Assembly: GCA_018056165.1 (NCBI GenBank)
Contig: JAGPGD010000003.1
Span: 51,307-88,514, forward strand
Reading direction: 5' to 3'
DNA: 37,208 nucleotides
Origin: Paludibacteraceae bacterium
GTDB lineage: Bacteria > Bacteroidota > Bacteroidia > Bacteroidales > Paludibacteraceae
Of the stretch, positions 16,663 to 26,297 are shown piece after piece (within the stretch, counting starts at the first letter, position 1; every line of letters starts with the position of its first letter). A program made the translations under genes and the position numbers. The notes beneath the pieces are model-generated. The model was not told where the DNA came from. It saw only the letters and a program-made list of their open reading frames with translations, and did no database searches.

Positions 16663-18354
16663 TTATTCGCCAAAAATGTTATCTACATCAATACAATCAA
16701 ATTCATAAGCACCTACACCAAAATTAGTAATAAGTAAATACATAATCATTTTATAACCATCATCAGAAACTTTAATTGCCACATCACCAGTTGCATTTGT
16801 ATTACCAGTTACTACATTCGGAGGAGAACTAAACACTAATAAACGTGGATCTTTAGGTGCTAATGAAAGATTTGTTGGAATAGTTACATCATACAAATGA
16901 CAATTATTACCACCTCCATAAAGAGCTACAATAGTTTGAGCAAGATAATGAGCTCCATTAAAAATTGCATAATCCAATGACTGTGGAACGAAATTAGAAT
17001 CGTAACCTGCTCCTATAAGATCATAAAGTGCTAATACACTTCCATCAGCATTAACAGCCCCAAAGCTACTTGGGTAACCGCTAATAAATAAAATTGAGGG
17101 ATAAGTAGCTGAGCGAGCTATGGCATCGCTTTGGAATGTCCAATTGTTTTCAAAAGCAACTGAGATAGAACGTGTGGGACCTCCATCAGGAGCAGATTGA
17201 ATACTTCCATTTTTAACTTCCCAAATATGCACTATTTTTGATTCCATTTGAGTAACTGTAATTAAGGCATCACCATCAAGGTTACCTCTAACAGACATTT
17301 TTCTTCCCATAGCTATTCCACCGGTAGGCCAATCTATTAATAAAACTGGATTTGCATCATTTACGTTGTTAAATTTATATACTTTGAAGTTTGGTCCTGC
17401 ATTGGGTACTAAATTGCAAATAAGAATATGTCCTACTGAATCACTTGTGGCAAAGAAATTTGTTAAAGAGCCCTTAATAGGACCTAATTGCATTCTTCCT
17501 TTTGGTTCTCCGGAAAAACGATCCACATAAACATTATCTTGATTGCGGGTATTAATTACCAAATAATTCCCACTGACAGCGATAGCAGTTGAATAATGGT
17601 CAGCAGGAGGTAACCCCATTTCTCCTAAACTTTTAAACCATAGTTGCCGCGCACTTGCTGGACGAATGCCATAAGCTACCTTTTGTGGCGTGAAGGGACT
17701 CACTGTATAAGTTCGTTGAGTTCCATCAAAGGCTGTGACAGTGTAAATTACTGGTTCATTGAAATTTTGTGCTATAGAAGTATCGGGAGAAATGGTAGCG
17801 TGATATGAAATAGTTATTTTTGGTTTTTGATTTGATAAATCCATTCCTCCACTTACAATACCGATAAAATTTTGTTCTTCTAAAATAAAACCTTTTAATC
17901 CCACAGAAGGTAATTCAAAGTCTTTTATCATCGCTTCTGAACTTTTCTTACGAACTCCTGTGATGTAAATAGTAATTTTCCTACCACTTGGAGAAGTAAC
18001 TGTATACGGTGTTACTTTTGTTAAATCAATAATATCAAAAGGCGGTGATACGTAAACATTATTTGGCAAGCTCGCTTTTATTTTCATTTTATCAATGCTT
18101 GTCTCATTAGTGCTTTCTGGTGGATAAAACCAAGGAACAATAATTTTTACTGTATCACCATCATGAAATGGATACTTATTTATTGTAGTATCAATAGTAA
18201 ACTCTCCGGTTCCATCCATAAAGGTACATACCAATTGCATAATGCCCGAATTACTTTCTGTATCTATTCTTTGAATTTCTTCGGGCTCCTCACATGAATG
18301 AAAAAGACACATCAAGGTGAGGCTTGTAATAAATAAAAATATGTATTTTTTCAT
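16663..18354 (-). CDS. SusCD-associated lipoprotein with C-terminal beta-propeller (DUF5018-like)
   Basis: The 563-residue product has a lipoprotein-type signal (LMCLFHSC, Cys21). Residues about 35-225 look like two or three small beta-sandwich domains of the kind found in SusE/F-like and DUF5018 proteins (TYTVSPF, ITIYITGVRKK). From about residue 235 a propeller-like domain begins (RQLWFKSLGEMGLPPADHYS, then repeated IHIWEV-type strands, ending TGDVAIKVSDDGY and NFGVGAYEFD). This part is homologous to the T9SS protein at 24823-26082. It follows SusD by 12 bases and is therefore the third surface component of the uptake complex, probably glycan-binding. Family name assigned from memory. Confidence 0.82.
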   Translation of the reverse strand: MKKYIFLFITSLTLMCLFHSCEEPEEIQRIDTESNSGIMQLVCTFMDGTGEFTIDTTINKYPFHDGDTVKIIVPWFYPPESTNETSIDKMKIKASLPNNVYVSPPFDIIDLTKVTPYTVTSPSGRKITIYITGVRKKSSEAMIKDFELPSVGLKGFILEEQNFIGIVSGGMDLSNQKPKITISYHATISPDTSIAQNFNEPVIYTVTAFDGTQRTYTVSPFTPQKVAYGIRPASARQLWFKSLGEMGLPPADHYSTAIAVSGNYLVINTRNQDNVYVDRFSGEPKGRMQLGPIKGSLTNFFATSDSVGHILICNLVPNAGPNFKVYKFNNVNDANPVLLIDWPTGGIAMGRKMSVRGNLDGDALITVTQMESKIVHIWEVKNGSIQSAPDGGPTRSISVAFENNWTFQSDAIARSATYPSILFISGYPSSFGAVNADGSVLALYDLIGAGYDSNFVPQSLDYAIFNGAHYLAQTIVALYGGGNNCHLYDVTIPTNLSLAPKDPRLLVFSSPPNVVTGNTNATGDVAIKVSDDGYKMIMYLLITNFGVGAYEFDCIDVDNIFGE

Positions 18355-18366
18355 AATTTAAGTTTT

Positions 18367-20001
18367 TTACCATTCTCCAATTTGACTAATTGCTAAATTA
18401 TTTGCTATTTCATTTGATGGGATAGGAAGTATATACAATTTTTCAGGGAATTGCCTGTTACGATCGTCACATTCCACATACTTATAGATAAATTGATTAC
18501 CTGTTTTTTCTATCCGTAAACCATGAAAACGTACTCCCGTTAAAACTTGATGAGCAATTCTCCAGCGACGTAAATCCCAATAATATTTGCCTTCAAAAGC
18601 CAATTCTATTTTTCGTTCATGCCTAATGGCTTCTATAAGCTCATTTCCTGTTTTTGCAGTGTAAGGTAGTCCAACTCGGTTTCTTATCTGAACAAGATCT
18701 TGATTTGCTAAATTACTTTCCCCTAACATGGCACAAGCTTCTGCATGATTTAAATATACTTCAGCTAAACGAATTTCAATCCATGGTTGCGTACTTCTAA
18801 TATTAACTAAATCGGTATTTGTTTCATCAAGCCATTTTTTGAGGTAATATCCTGTGGTGGTTTTCCCTTTGGGATATTGTTCGTCTCCGTATTGTATAAA
18901 GCCATCTCTACCTCCTACATAAGGCTCAATAGTTCTTCCTTTCCAACTGGCACCATTATACAAGATGGAAGCATGGAATCGAGGTTCTAGTTGTGCATAA
19001 GGAGGTGTCTCGTTAGTACCATTAGGATCATGCCAATTATTCCAATTTGGTTTTCCACCTGTAGCTAATTCGTATTCTTCTACCATTTCTTGTGTAGGAG
19101 TAGCTTTCCCACCCATTTCAGCTTCATCGCCGCCAGGTGCATATTGTCGGTCAAAGTTATGAGAAGGATTAGGTAAAGCATAATTAAATTCTAAAATAGA
19201 TTCTTTATTTCCGGTTTTCATATAAGATGTAAATGCATCTTTATAAGTAGGAGCTAATTCATAAATATTTAAAGCAAAAACTGAATCAGCAGCTGCTTTT
19301 GCTTTTTCCCAACGTTTGGCAAACAACATTGCACGGGATTTAAAAGCAAAAGCCGCACCTTTCGTAAGTCTGCCTTTATTGTCATTATCCCACTGAACCG
19401 GTAAATACATGCTGGCAAAATCCAAATCGGTTTCAATAAAATTCCAACATTCTTCTTCCGAACTCAAAGGATTATTTTTATTGGTAGTGGGAGCATCGAG
19501 CAAAATAGCAGTTCCATGACGGATGACCAATTGATGATAAAGGTATGCCCTAAAAAAACGGGCTTGTGCTTCATATCGATTTTTTACCTCGTCGGAGAAG
19601 GCAGCATATTCTTTAAGACCTTCAATAAATTCATTGACACGCCGGATTCTGTCGTAAGCAACTCCCCATACACCTAATAAATTTTGATCGGGAGTTATTT
19701 TTGAAGGTTCAACTGCATAATCGTTTGGAGTTCCATCTCCTGCAACGTTTGAACCATACTTTAACATATCCGTTAAACCTTCTGTTAATAATCCACCGAA
19801 TTGTCCATTTCCAAAATTACCATAAGTATTAACATAGGTGTAAAAACCATTTAGATATAAATCAGCATTTTTTTCACTTTGCCATACCATCTTGTCTGAA
19901 TATCTATCGGTTGGCACTGGATCAAGATAATCCCAATCACTACAACTAGTTAAAAGTGCCATGAAGGATAGAATTGTTAATTTAAATATCTTCTTTTTCA
20001 T
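18367..20001 (-). CDS. SusD/RagB-family glycan-binding lipoprotein
   Basis: SusD-type proteins are surface lipoproteins that cap the SusC transporter and capture oligosaccharides. The 544-residue protein has the lipoprotein signal (LSFMALLTSC, Cys20) followed by the typical SDWDYLDPVPTDRYS start. It also has the TPR-like N-terminal part (YDRIRRVNEFIEGLKEY, ARFFRAYLYHQLV) and the conserved C-terminal EIRLAEVYLNHAEACAM and RHERKIELAFEGKYYWDLRRW. The start lies 27 bases downstream of the SusC stop, the invariant order in polysaccharide utilisation loci. The substrate cannot be inferred from the sequence. Confidence 0.96.
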   Translation of the reverse strand: MKKKIFKLTILSFMALLTSCSDWDYLDPVPTDRYSDKMVWQSEKNADLYLNGFYTYVNTYGNFGNGQFGGLLTEGLTDMLKYGSNVAGDGTPNDYAVEPSKITPDQNLLGVWGVAYDRIRRVNEFIEGLKEYAAFSDEVKNRYEAQARFFRAYLYHQLVIRHGTAILLDAPTTNKNNPLSSEEECWNFIETDLDFASMYLPVQWDNDNKGRLTKGAAFAFKSRAMLFAKRWEKAKAAADSVFALNIYELAPTYKDAFTSYMKTGNKESILEFNYALPNPSHNFDRQYAPGGDEAEMGGKATPTQEMVEEYELATGGKPNWNNWHDPNGTNETPPYAQLEPRFHASILYNGASWKGRTIEPYVGGRDGFIQYGDEQYPKGKTTTGYYLKKWLDETNTDLVNIRSTQPWIEIRLAEVYLNHAEACAMLGESNLANQDLVQIRNRVGLPYTAKTGNELIEAIRHERKIELAFEGKYYWDLRRWRIAHQVLTGVRFHGLRIEKTGNQFIYKYVECDDRNRQFPEKLYILPIPSNEIANNLAISQIGEW

Positions 20002-20028
20002 ATAGTGAATATTTTAAATGTCAAAAAA

Positions 20029-23000
20029 TTAGAAAGTTAAGTTAATTCCGAAGGAATAAGTTTGTTGTTGCGGATAATAACCATTACAAACATCAGGTGC
20101 TTCAGGGTCGAGACCATTTAAACGTTTACTTGCCCAGGTATAAAGATTTGATCCTGATAAAGAAACCCTTGCAGATTTCATTCCTATAGTGTTTACAAAT
20201 TTTTGTGGAAGAGAATATCCGATTTGTAAATTTTTTATTCTCAAATAAGAACCATCAACAATCCAGAAAGTAGAAGCCCAGTTATTATTCCATCTGGTTT
20301 GAGTAGATAATCGGGGAAATTTTGCATCAGGATTTTCATATGTCCAGGCATTTTCTACTAAACTTAATGGACTATTTCCATCATGATAAAAAGGACGTGT
20401 AAATTCCGTATTGTCCCAGCCTATTCCTGCGTAATTACCCATTAAAGCGATGTCGCAAAAGGCTGCCCCTGAGAACAGAATAGAAAAATCAACGTTATTC
20501 CATGATCCATGTAAATCTAAACCTCCCATTAACTCAGGTATATTACTTTTTGCAATCCACGCTCTATCTTGGTCATAAGTAATTTTGCCGTCACCATTTA
20601 AATCTTTATAACGAATATCTCCTCCTTTTGCTCCTTCACGAACAGTGGGATACATCGCAGCTTCTTCATCAGATTTAAAAAGTCCTAAGGACACAAAACC
20701 ATCTTTCATACCCACTTGTAAACCATTCCTTTTTAAGTAATCAGGTATATTAGGGCTATCATCAATGTTTAAAATTCGATTTCTAGCCCAGTTTAAACTT
20801 AAACGTGCCCCGTAATTAAATTGGTTGATTTTATGTTCGTGAGTTAAAACTAAATCAAATCCTCTTGCGTCAACTTTTCCTGCATTGATGACACTTGGGA
20901 AATTTCCACCTACTGATGGAGGCCAAATGCCGGCTTGACTTCTCAAAATATCAGTGGTCAATTTATAAAACCAATCAAATTCCATTCCCAGTAAGCCATT
21001 CCACATTAACAAATCGAATCCTGCATTATAAGTGGTAGTAACTTCCCATGTATTGTTGCTTGGTACTCCGGAGGTCATTAATGCTTTTTGAGGAATATCT
21101 CCAATTACTACCAAAGGATCTTCAGAAACCCAAGCCATAGTTCTAAGATAAGCAAATTCAGGAGAAGCAGCATCATTACCTAATTGTCCTGCTGAAGCGC
21201 GTAATTTAAAATTGGTTACAAAAGGTGCTGCTTCTTTAAAAAAGTTTTCTTCAGAAATTCTCCAACCAATTGATGCTGCTGGAAACAATGACCATCGGGT
21301 TTCAGGTGAAAAACGATAAGAACCATCATATCTACCCGAAACTTCTAATAAATATTTTTGTTCATAAGCATAAGAGGCTCTAAACACTAAACCTGCTCGA
21401 GGTGAAGTTCTGCTTGACCCACTAAATTGATTTTGATCTGCAATTGATTTAGCATGATTTAGTTCGGCAAAATCATAAAAATCAAAATCTTTTACATTTA
21501 CATTAAATTGCTTATATATATAATTAGATTGTTCCCACAACGCTAAAGCACTAATATCATGTTTTCCGAAAGTTTGAGCATAATTTATTTGCCCCTGGAA
21601 AGTGATTCGTGTAGCTTCAGCAAAACCTTCGTACATAGTGGCTATGTTTCCAATAGCGACAGGATACATGGTTTCATATTTTAATGAAGGGTAGGTTGGA
21701 GTAGGGCGAGAAGCCAAACTTACTTGATAAGGCGTTTTGAAAATTTTGCTATGAGTATAATCTCTGTCAAAACTACCCATTGCTCTTGCAGATAACCCTT
21801 TTAACCATGGAATTTCCCAATTTAATGCAAAGTTACTTTGAAAAACAGACATTTCACTGTCATTAAAACCAGATAAGTCTCTCGCAGCCACAGGACTTAC
21901 TTGAGCACTTGCAGTCTTTGTAGCAGTAGGCAAACCATTATAAGTAAGAGGAACATAAGGATGAGCTCTGATGGTTTGTTGAATAATGCTCATATAATCA
22001 TTTTTCCCTGCTCCAAAATAAGGTCTATGACGATTTTCTTTACGGGCACCGATATTGAAATTTGCAGTCAGACCTTTTACTATGTTTGCATCAATATTAG
22101 AGCGAACATTATAACGATTAAAATCAAAGTTTTTTACGTTTCCTTTTTGATCATAGTATCCTACCATCATGTAATATTTAACATCTTTTGTTCCCCCTGT
22201 TGCTGAAAGATTATGGTGTTGAGTTTGACCCGTTTGAAAAATTTCATCCACCCAATTGGTATTGCCATAAATACCGTCGGGATCGCCATTGATCATTTTG
22301 TTAACCATTTCTTCAGTAAATACCGGATCCTGTCCATCCATTTCTAATGCTTTATTCCAATAGTAAGCATATTGAGGTCCATCCATAAATTTTGGGAAAG
22401 AAGTGTTTTGATTTATTTCAAAATTACCAGAATAAGTAATTTGAGGTTTCATTTCCACCCCTTTTTTGGTGGTAACTAAAATAACTCCATTAGCTCCCTG
22501 TATTCCATATACAGCCGCCGCCGCAGCATCTTTTAATATAGAAATACTTTCAATTTCATTTGGATCTAATTGGTTAAACGAACGCGGTACTCCATCAACA
22601 ATAATCATAGGAGTAGTAGCACCCGAAGTAGTTGTGATACCACGAATAACCATTGAAGCATCATCTGACCCAGGAATACCTGACGATTGGCGTGTTACCA
22701 ATCCTGTCACTCGTCCTCCTAACATTTGAGAAAGATTGACAGGAGGCGCTTTTAACATTTCGGCACCCGAAATCTGAGAAATAGAACCTGTTACACTTAC
22801 TTTTTTTTGTGTGCCGTATCCCACTACAACTACTTCTTGAAGAAGTTTGGGTTCTTCTATCATGGTAATTGTTAATTGTCGGCTTGTTCCTACGGGAACT
22901 TCTTGCTTTTGATAGCCAACAAACGAAAAGACCAAAACGGCTTTTTGATCAGGAACCGATAGGGAAAAATTTCCATTTATATCTGTTATTGTCCCCATAC

Positions 23001-23172
23001 TAGTTCCTTTTATCATCACCGTTACACCCGTTAGAGGTTCATTGTTTTGATCAATGACCTTTCCTTGAATGTTTATTTGTGCACTCATTGATAAAGTACA
23101 AAGTAACATTCCTAAGAGCACGAAAACTTTTAAGTCTCGAAACTCTAATTTTGATAGATTTTTGTTTTTCAT
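20029..23172 (-). CDS. SusC/RagA-family TonB-dependent outer-membrane transporter
   Basis: The 1047-residue protein imports oligosaccharides through the outer membrane using TonB energy. It has a signal peptide (cleavage near SMSA, about residue 31), a carboxypeptidase-regulatory-like domain (INIQGKVIDQNNEPLTGVTV, residues about 33-118) and the SusC-specific VVVVGYGTQKK segment. A plug domain with IVDGVPRSFNQLDPNEIESI and a long beta-barrel follow, ending YSFGINLTF with a terminal Phe. There is no STN domain, so it is not a FecA-type signal-transducing receptor. This agrees with the absence of a sigma/anti-sigma pair. SusD and the propeller lipoprotein follow directly; the acetyltransferase gene lies 79 bases upstream. 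Confidence 0.97.
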   Translation of the reverse strand: MKNKNLSKLEFRDLKVFVLLGMLLCTLSMSAQINIQGKVIDQNNEPLTGVTVMIKGTSMGTITDINGNFSLSVPDQKAVLVFSFVGYQKQEVPVGTSRQLTITMIEEPKLLQEVVVVGYGTQKKVSVTGSISQISGAEMLKAPPVNLSQMLGGRVTGLVTRQSSGIPGSDDASMVIRGITTTSGATTPMIIVDGVPRSFNQLDPNEIESISILKDAAAAAVYGIQGANGVILVTTKKGVEMKPQITYSGNFEINQNTSFPKFMDGPQYAYYWNKALEMDGQDPVFTEEMVNKMINGDPDGIYGNTNWVDEIFQTGQTQHHNLSATGGTKDVKYYMMVGYYDQKGNVKNFDFNRYNVRSNIDANIVKGLTANFNIGARKENRHRPYFGAGKNDYMSIIQQTIRAHPYVPLTYNGLPTATKTASAQVSPVAARDLSGFNDSEMSVFQSNFALNWEIPWLKGLSARAMGSFDRDYTHSKIFKTPYQVSLASRPTPTYPSLKYETMYPVAIGNIATMYEGFAEATRITFQGQINYAQTFGKHDISALALWEQSNYIYKQFNVNVKDFDFYDFAELNHAKSIADQNQFSGSSRTSPRAGLVFRASYAYEQKYLLEVSGRYDGSYRFSPETRWSLFPAASIGWRISEENFFKEAAPFVTNFKLRASAGQLGNDAASPEFAYLRTMAWVSEDPLVVIGDIPQKALMTSGVPSNNTWEVTTTYNAGFDLLMWNGLLGMEFDWFYKLTTDILRSQAGIWPPSVGGNFPSVINAGKVDARGFDLVLTHEHKINQFNYGARLSLNWARNRILNIDDSPNIPDYLKRNGLQVGMKDGFVSLGLFKSDEEAAMYPTVREGAKGGDIRYKDLNGDGKITYDQDRAWIAKSNIPELMGGLDLHGSWNNVDFSILFSGAAFCDIALMGNYAGIGWDNTEFTRPFYHDGNSPLSLVENAWTYENPDAKFPRLSTQTRWNNNWASTFWIVDGSYLRIKNLQIGYSLPQKFVNTIGMKSARVSLSGSNLYTWASKRLNGLDPEAPDVCNGYYPQQQTYSFGINLTF

Positions 23173-23251
23173 AGAATAAATTGATGTTTAATGTAAAAAA
23201 TTAATTAATCACTTGTTTTTAAAGCTATTTTTTTAAATTATTTTTACCTAT

Positions 23252-24667
23252 TTAAGCCCTCCATCTTATTTTTTTCTTCGTAGCTAAAGCAACGAGAAAC
23301 ATAACACAAAAAACTAAAATAAAAGCCCTTAAAACACCCAACCAATGATATCCATCAGGATAAAGCCATTGATAAGGTATAATTAAAAGAGTAAGGTTCA
23401 TTAAAGGAATTACGAACCAATTGGTAGCTACGTATGCTAAAAGTGGATTACTTCCTGCTCCTGCAAAAAGTTTGACAAAATGTGATTTCTCATTTGTTTG
23501 ACAAACGTAATTGAAGAAAATTAACCATAATATACTGATTCCACCTGTTATAAAAAGATAAGATGCTGTAACAGGGTCTTTTTTTATTCCTCCTTCAGCA
23601 GATTCTAAAATTAATCCAACTAAAATCATATAGGCTGCTATTTTAAAAAAGGAAAGAGAAGAAGGGGAATATTTTTTTACTAAGTAATAAAAACATGCCA
23701 GCACAATAGGTGTTGAGATATAAAGAAGTAATAACCAACGATTGTATAAAGCTACTATAAACCATATTCCTAATAAAAAAATCGAGTGAGAAATAACTTT
23801 TTCTCCTTTCTTATCTGAATAAGAAGTATTTTTTGAGTTTTCTGCTGTTAATTGCTGATAAATTATATCGCCCACTATAGTTGCTGGAATGATTAATAAC
23901 ATATAATGAGTCATTCTAAAAAGGAATAGCCACGACAAACCTGAAATTTGATTAAGAGCTTCATCAAAATGAGTAGTTTTGCACGTAATTTGTATAGCAC
24001 CCCAGATCACTAACAGTAGCAAACGATTTAATTTATCACTTCTTGTAAAATACCAACTAAAAGCTCCAAACAAATAAACGTTTGCTAAAAGAAGAATAAT
24101 AATGTTACTTCTATGTAAAGAAAATTTTAATCCATACACATAATGCAGAAGTAATAATAATGAAACGATAGCAGTCCATCCTATTATTCTCCATTTCTTT
24201 TTTTGCTGTTGATTTTCTATAATTACATAAATACTAAATAAAGAAAGAAACCCTATTATAGTGATAAGGAATAAATCATATCCTTTAATATAAATCCCTA
24301 AAAAGTGAAAATTAACAAAACTCTTTGGAATAGTAGATGTTTGAAAATGAGCAATCAGAATAGCAAATATTACCAACATAAAATAACGCTTTATAATACT
24401 TTGAGCAATATTCCAGAAATTTTTGCCAGCTTCTATTTTTTTATTTAATGCTAATGGAATGGCAACCCCCATACAAAAAATAAAAATAGGAAGAACTAAG
24501 TCAACCCAAGTAATGCCTGGTACATCAGGGTTGAAAACATGAGAAGGTGGAGGTGTTTGTCTATGATACATCCATGCAGGTAATACTCCAAAAGGGATAT
24601 TACCAGAAAGAACCATCCCAAAAATAGAAATTCCTCGTAAGACATCTAAAGCGACTGCTCTTTTCAT
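23252..24667 (-). CDS. HGSNAT-type membrane acetyltransferase (DUF5009)
   Basis: The 471-residue multi-pass protein (about ten or eleven hydrophobic segments) begins MKRAVALDVLRGISIFGMVL, the signature of the heparan-alpha-glucosaminide N-acetyltransferase/DUF5009 family. Further family-type blocks are ITWVDLVLPIFIFCMGVAIP and GAGSNPLLAYVATNW. HGSNAT moves acetyl groups from cytosolic acetyl-CoA across a membrane onto a terminal non-acetylated glucosamine. I chose the ATG at 24667; a longer in-frame start at 24778 would add 37 basic, low-complexity residues that overlap the hairpin at 24772-24811. A member in this locus suggests that the imported glycan carries free amino sugars; this is inference, as bacterial members are little studied. 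Confidence 0.88.
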   Translation of the reverse strand: MKRAVALDVLRGISIFGMVLSGNIPFGVLPAWMYHRQTPPPSHVFNPDVPGITWVDLVLPIFIFCMGVAIPLALNKKIEAGKNFWNIAQSIIKRYFMLVIFAILIAHFQTSTIPKSFVNFHFLGIYIKGYDLFLITIIGFLSLFSIYVIIENQQQKKKWRIIGWTAIVSLLLLLHYVYGLKFSLHRSNIIILLLANVYLFGAFSWYFTRSDKLNRLLLLVIWGAIQITCKTTHFDEALNQISGLSWLFLFRMTHYMLLIIPATIVGDIIYQQLTAENSKNTSYSDKKGEKVISHSIFLLGIWFIVALYNRWLLLLYISTPIVLACFYYLVKKYSPSSLSFFKIAAYMILVGLILESAEGGIKKDPVTASYLFITGGISILWLIFFNYVCQTNEKSHFVKLFAGAGSNPLLAYVATNWFVIPLMNLTLLIIPYQWLYPDGYHWLGVLRAFILVFCVMFLVALATKKKIRWRA

Positions 24668-24771
24668 GAGACAAGTTAGTATTAGATTAAATAAGGCAAG
24701 GCAGTAATTTTTTGATGATTTGTTTAAATTTTTTAGTAATAATTTTCTCTTTTTGAAATATATTTTTATCA

Positions 24772-24811
24772 AAAGCACTTTTTATAAGGATTTCCTTATA
24801 AAAAGTGCTTT
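24772..24811 (-). terminator. 19-bp perfect inverted repeat after the T9SS propeller gene
   Basis: Arms 24772-24790 and 24793-24811 pair perfectly (core AAAGCACTTTTTATAAGG) around a two-base loop. It lies 11 bases after the stop of the 24823-26082 gene and 104 bases before the acetyltransferase start, so it most likely terminates the epimerase/propeller transcript. Confidence 0.75.
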
Positions 24812-24822
24812 ACAAAGTTGAT

Positions 24823-26082
24823 TTATTCAACTATTAAACGTTTGAATACCTTTTCTCCTCTTTGAGTTTCTATTTCTAACAGATAAATACCTTTTAATTC
24901 TTTTACATTGAGATGATCAACATTATTGGCTTCTTTAAGCAATTGTCCTGAAATGCTAAATAATTTTACTTTTTTTGCGGTTTGTGAAAAATGAACTTTC
25001 TCTTTAGCTGGATTGGGATAAATATTCACTTCTATCTTTTCAGGTGGCATGGGTAATCCTGTGGTAATATCTAAACCTTCTACTTTGTATGCTCCAAATC
25101 CATTGTTTGTGGAAACGACATAAATAATAGGATTCCCTTGTTGATCATAACGAACTTCTACATCTCCTGTGCCTCCTACATTTGCATTAGCTCCTAAGCT
25201 TGGAGTACGAGCAATAATTTGGCAGGTACTAAGGTCACCCGGAGTCAAAGAAATAATTTCAGCACATTCTTTTTGTCCTCCGTAGGTAAATAATACTATA
25301 TAATCTAAATTATATGTAGAACTATATCCTATGTATTTTACTGAATTTGAATACATAGAGATAGTTTGTTCTGGCTCTGACAAAACGGCCTCATTAGTGA
25401 TTAAATGAATTTTTTTCCCGCCTGCTTTCCAGAATAAATCTCCATTGGGTTTAACGCCGATACCTGGACATACTGCGTTCCCATCGAGTGAAATACTTTT
25501 GACAAGAGTTCTTTCAGTTTTCCATTGACCATTTTCCATCTCTAAAACATAAATGTCAGAGGGGTTTGCTGCAGTAGCGGTATAAATTTTTGCCGTTCCT
25601 TCTGAATAGTCACCTACTACTGTAAATAAATCTCCTGTTCGACCACCTGGCGCTGCATCCGGATAATGCAATACTACTACTGGCTCAGCAGTTAAGTTAT
25701 CGTACATATAAATTTTAAAGTTTGTGTTAGCCCCTAAGCTGGCAGTAATAATTTTCCCATCATCAGTTGCTCCTACATCATTTAGTGGGAAAAGTCCATC
25801 AACAATATTTGCAGTATTCAGAGCACAGATAGAATCACCTGTCGTAGCATCATATACAAAAATATTTTTACCGCTCGTTCCTTCTCTGGTAGCCACAAAA
25901 ACGTATTCATTAGAGGCTCCTATACCACGTGTTTTATTTGTAGTAGTTAAGAACCATGCAGGTAAAGAACCTGAAGCTGCAGATTTTTCCCACAGAGGAG
26001 TAATGGTGGGAGTGGGCTCAGTTTGGGCTTGTAATGCTGCTATAGCGAGACAAGCACCCATTAAAAAAGTAATTTTTTTCAT
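24823..26082 (-). CDS. T9SS-exported beta-propeller protein (DUF4623-like)
   Basis: The 419-residue protein has a cleavable signal (MKKITFLMGACLAIAALQAQ), a propeller-like body (TPLWEKSAASGSLPAWFLTT, then TRGIGASNEYVFVATREG and NIFVYDATTGD) and, from about residue 348, a type IX secretion sorting domain. That domain runs VNIYPNPAKEKVHF, FSISGQLLKE, LKGIYLLEIETQRGEKVFKR and ends LIVE. It should therefore be secreted across the outer membrane and attached to the surface or released. The body is homologous to the C-terminal half of the lipoprotein at 16663-18354. A surface glycan-sensing or glycan-binding role is inferred. It lies between the epimerase gene (215-base gap) and a strong terminator. 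Confidence 0.87.
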   Translation of the reverse strand: MKKITFLMGACLAIAALQAQTEPTPTITPLWEKSAASGSLPAWFLTTTNKTRGIGASNEYVFVATREGTSGKNIFVYDATTGDSICALNTANIVDGLFPLNDVGATDDGKIITASLGANTNFKIYMYDNLTAEPVVVLHYPDAAPGGRTGDLFTVVGDYSEGTAKIYTATAANPSDIYVLEMENGQWKTERTLVKSISLDGNAVCPGIGVKPNGDLFWKAGGKKIHLITNEAVLSEPEQTISMYSNSVKYIGYSSTYNLDYIVLFTYGGQKECAEIISLTPGDLSTCQIIARTPSLGANANVGGTGDVEVRYDQQGNPIIYVVSTNNGFGAYKVEGLDITTGLPMPPEKIEVNIYPNPAKEKVHFSQTAKKVKLFSISGQLLKEANNVDHLNVKELKGIYLLEIETQRGEKVFKRLIVE

Positions 26083-26297
26083 GATTTTTGTTTTTTAGAT
26101 TGTGAATGAATAAAATTAATTAAAAAAAATGTTTATTTTATACATATAAGAAAATTATTAAGAAAATGTATTTACAAAGAAATAAAAAATTAATTATAAA
26201 GTCAATAGTTTTAAAAAAAAATTTTTATAAATAATTTGTGTACATGAAAATTTTTTTATTACATTTTTATTAAGAAAAATTTTAACATATAATCCCT

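Noticed and set aside
24668..24778. Longer start for the acetyltransferase
   Set aside because: The extra 37 residues are basic and low-complexity and overlap the perfect hairpin at 24772-24811; family N-termini begin at MKRAVALDVLRG.
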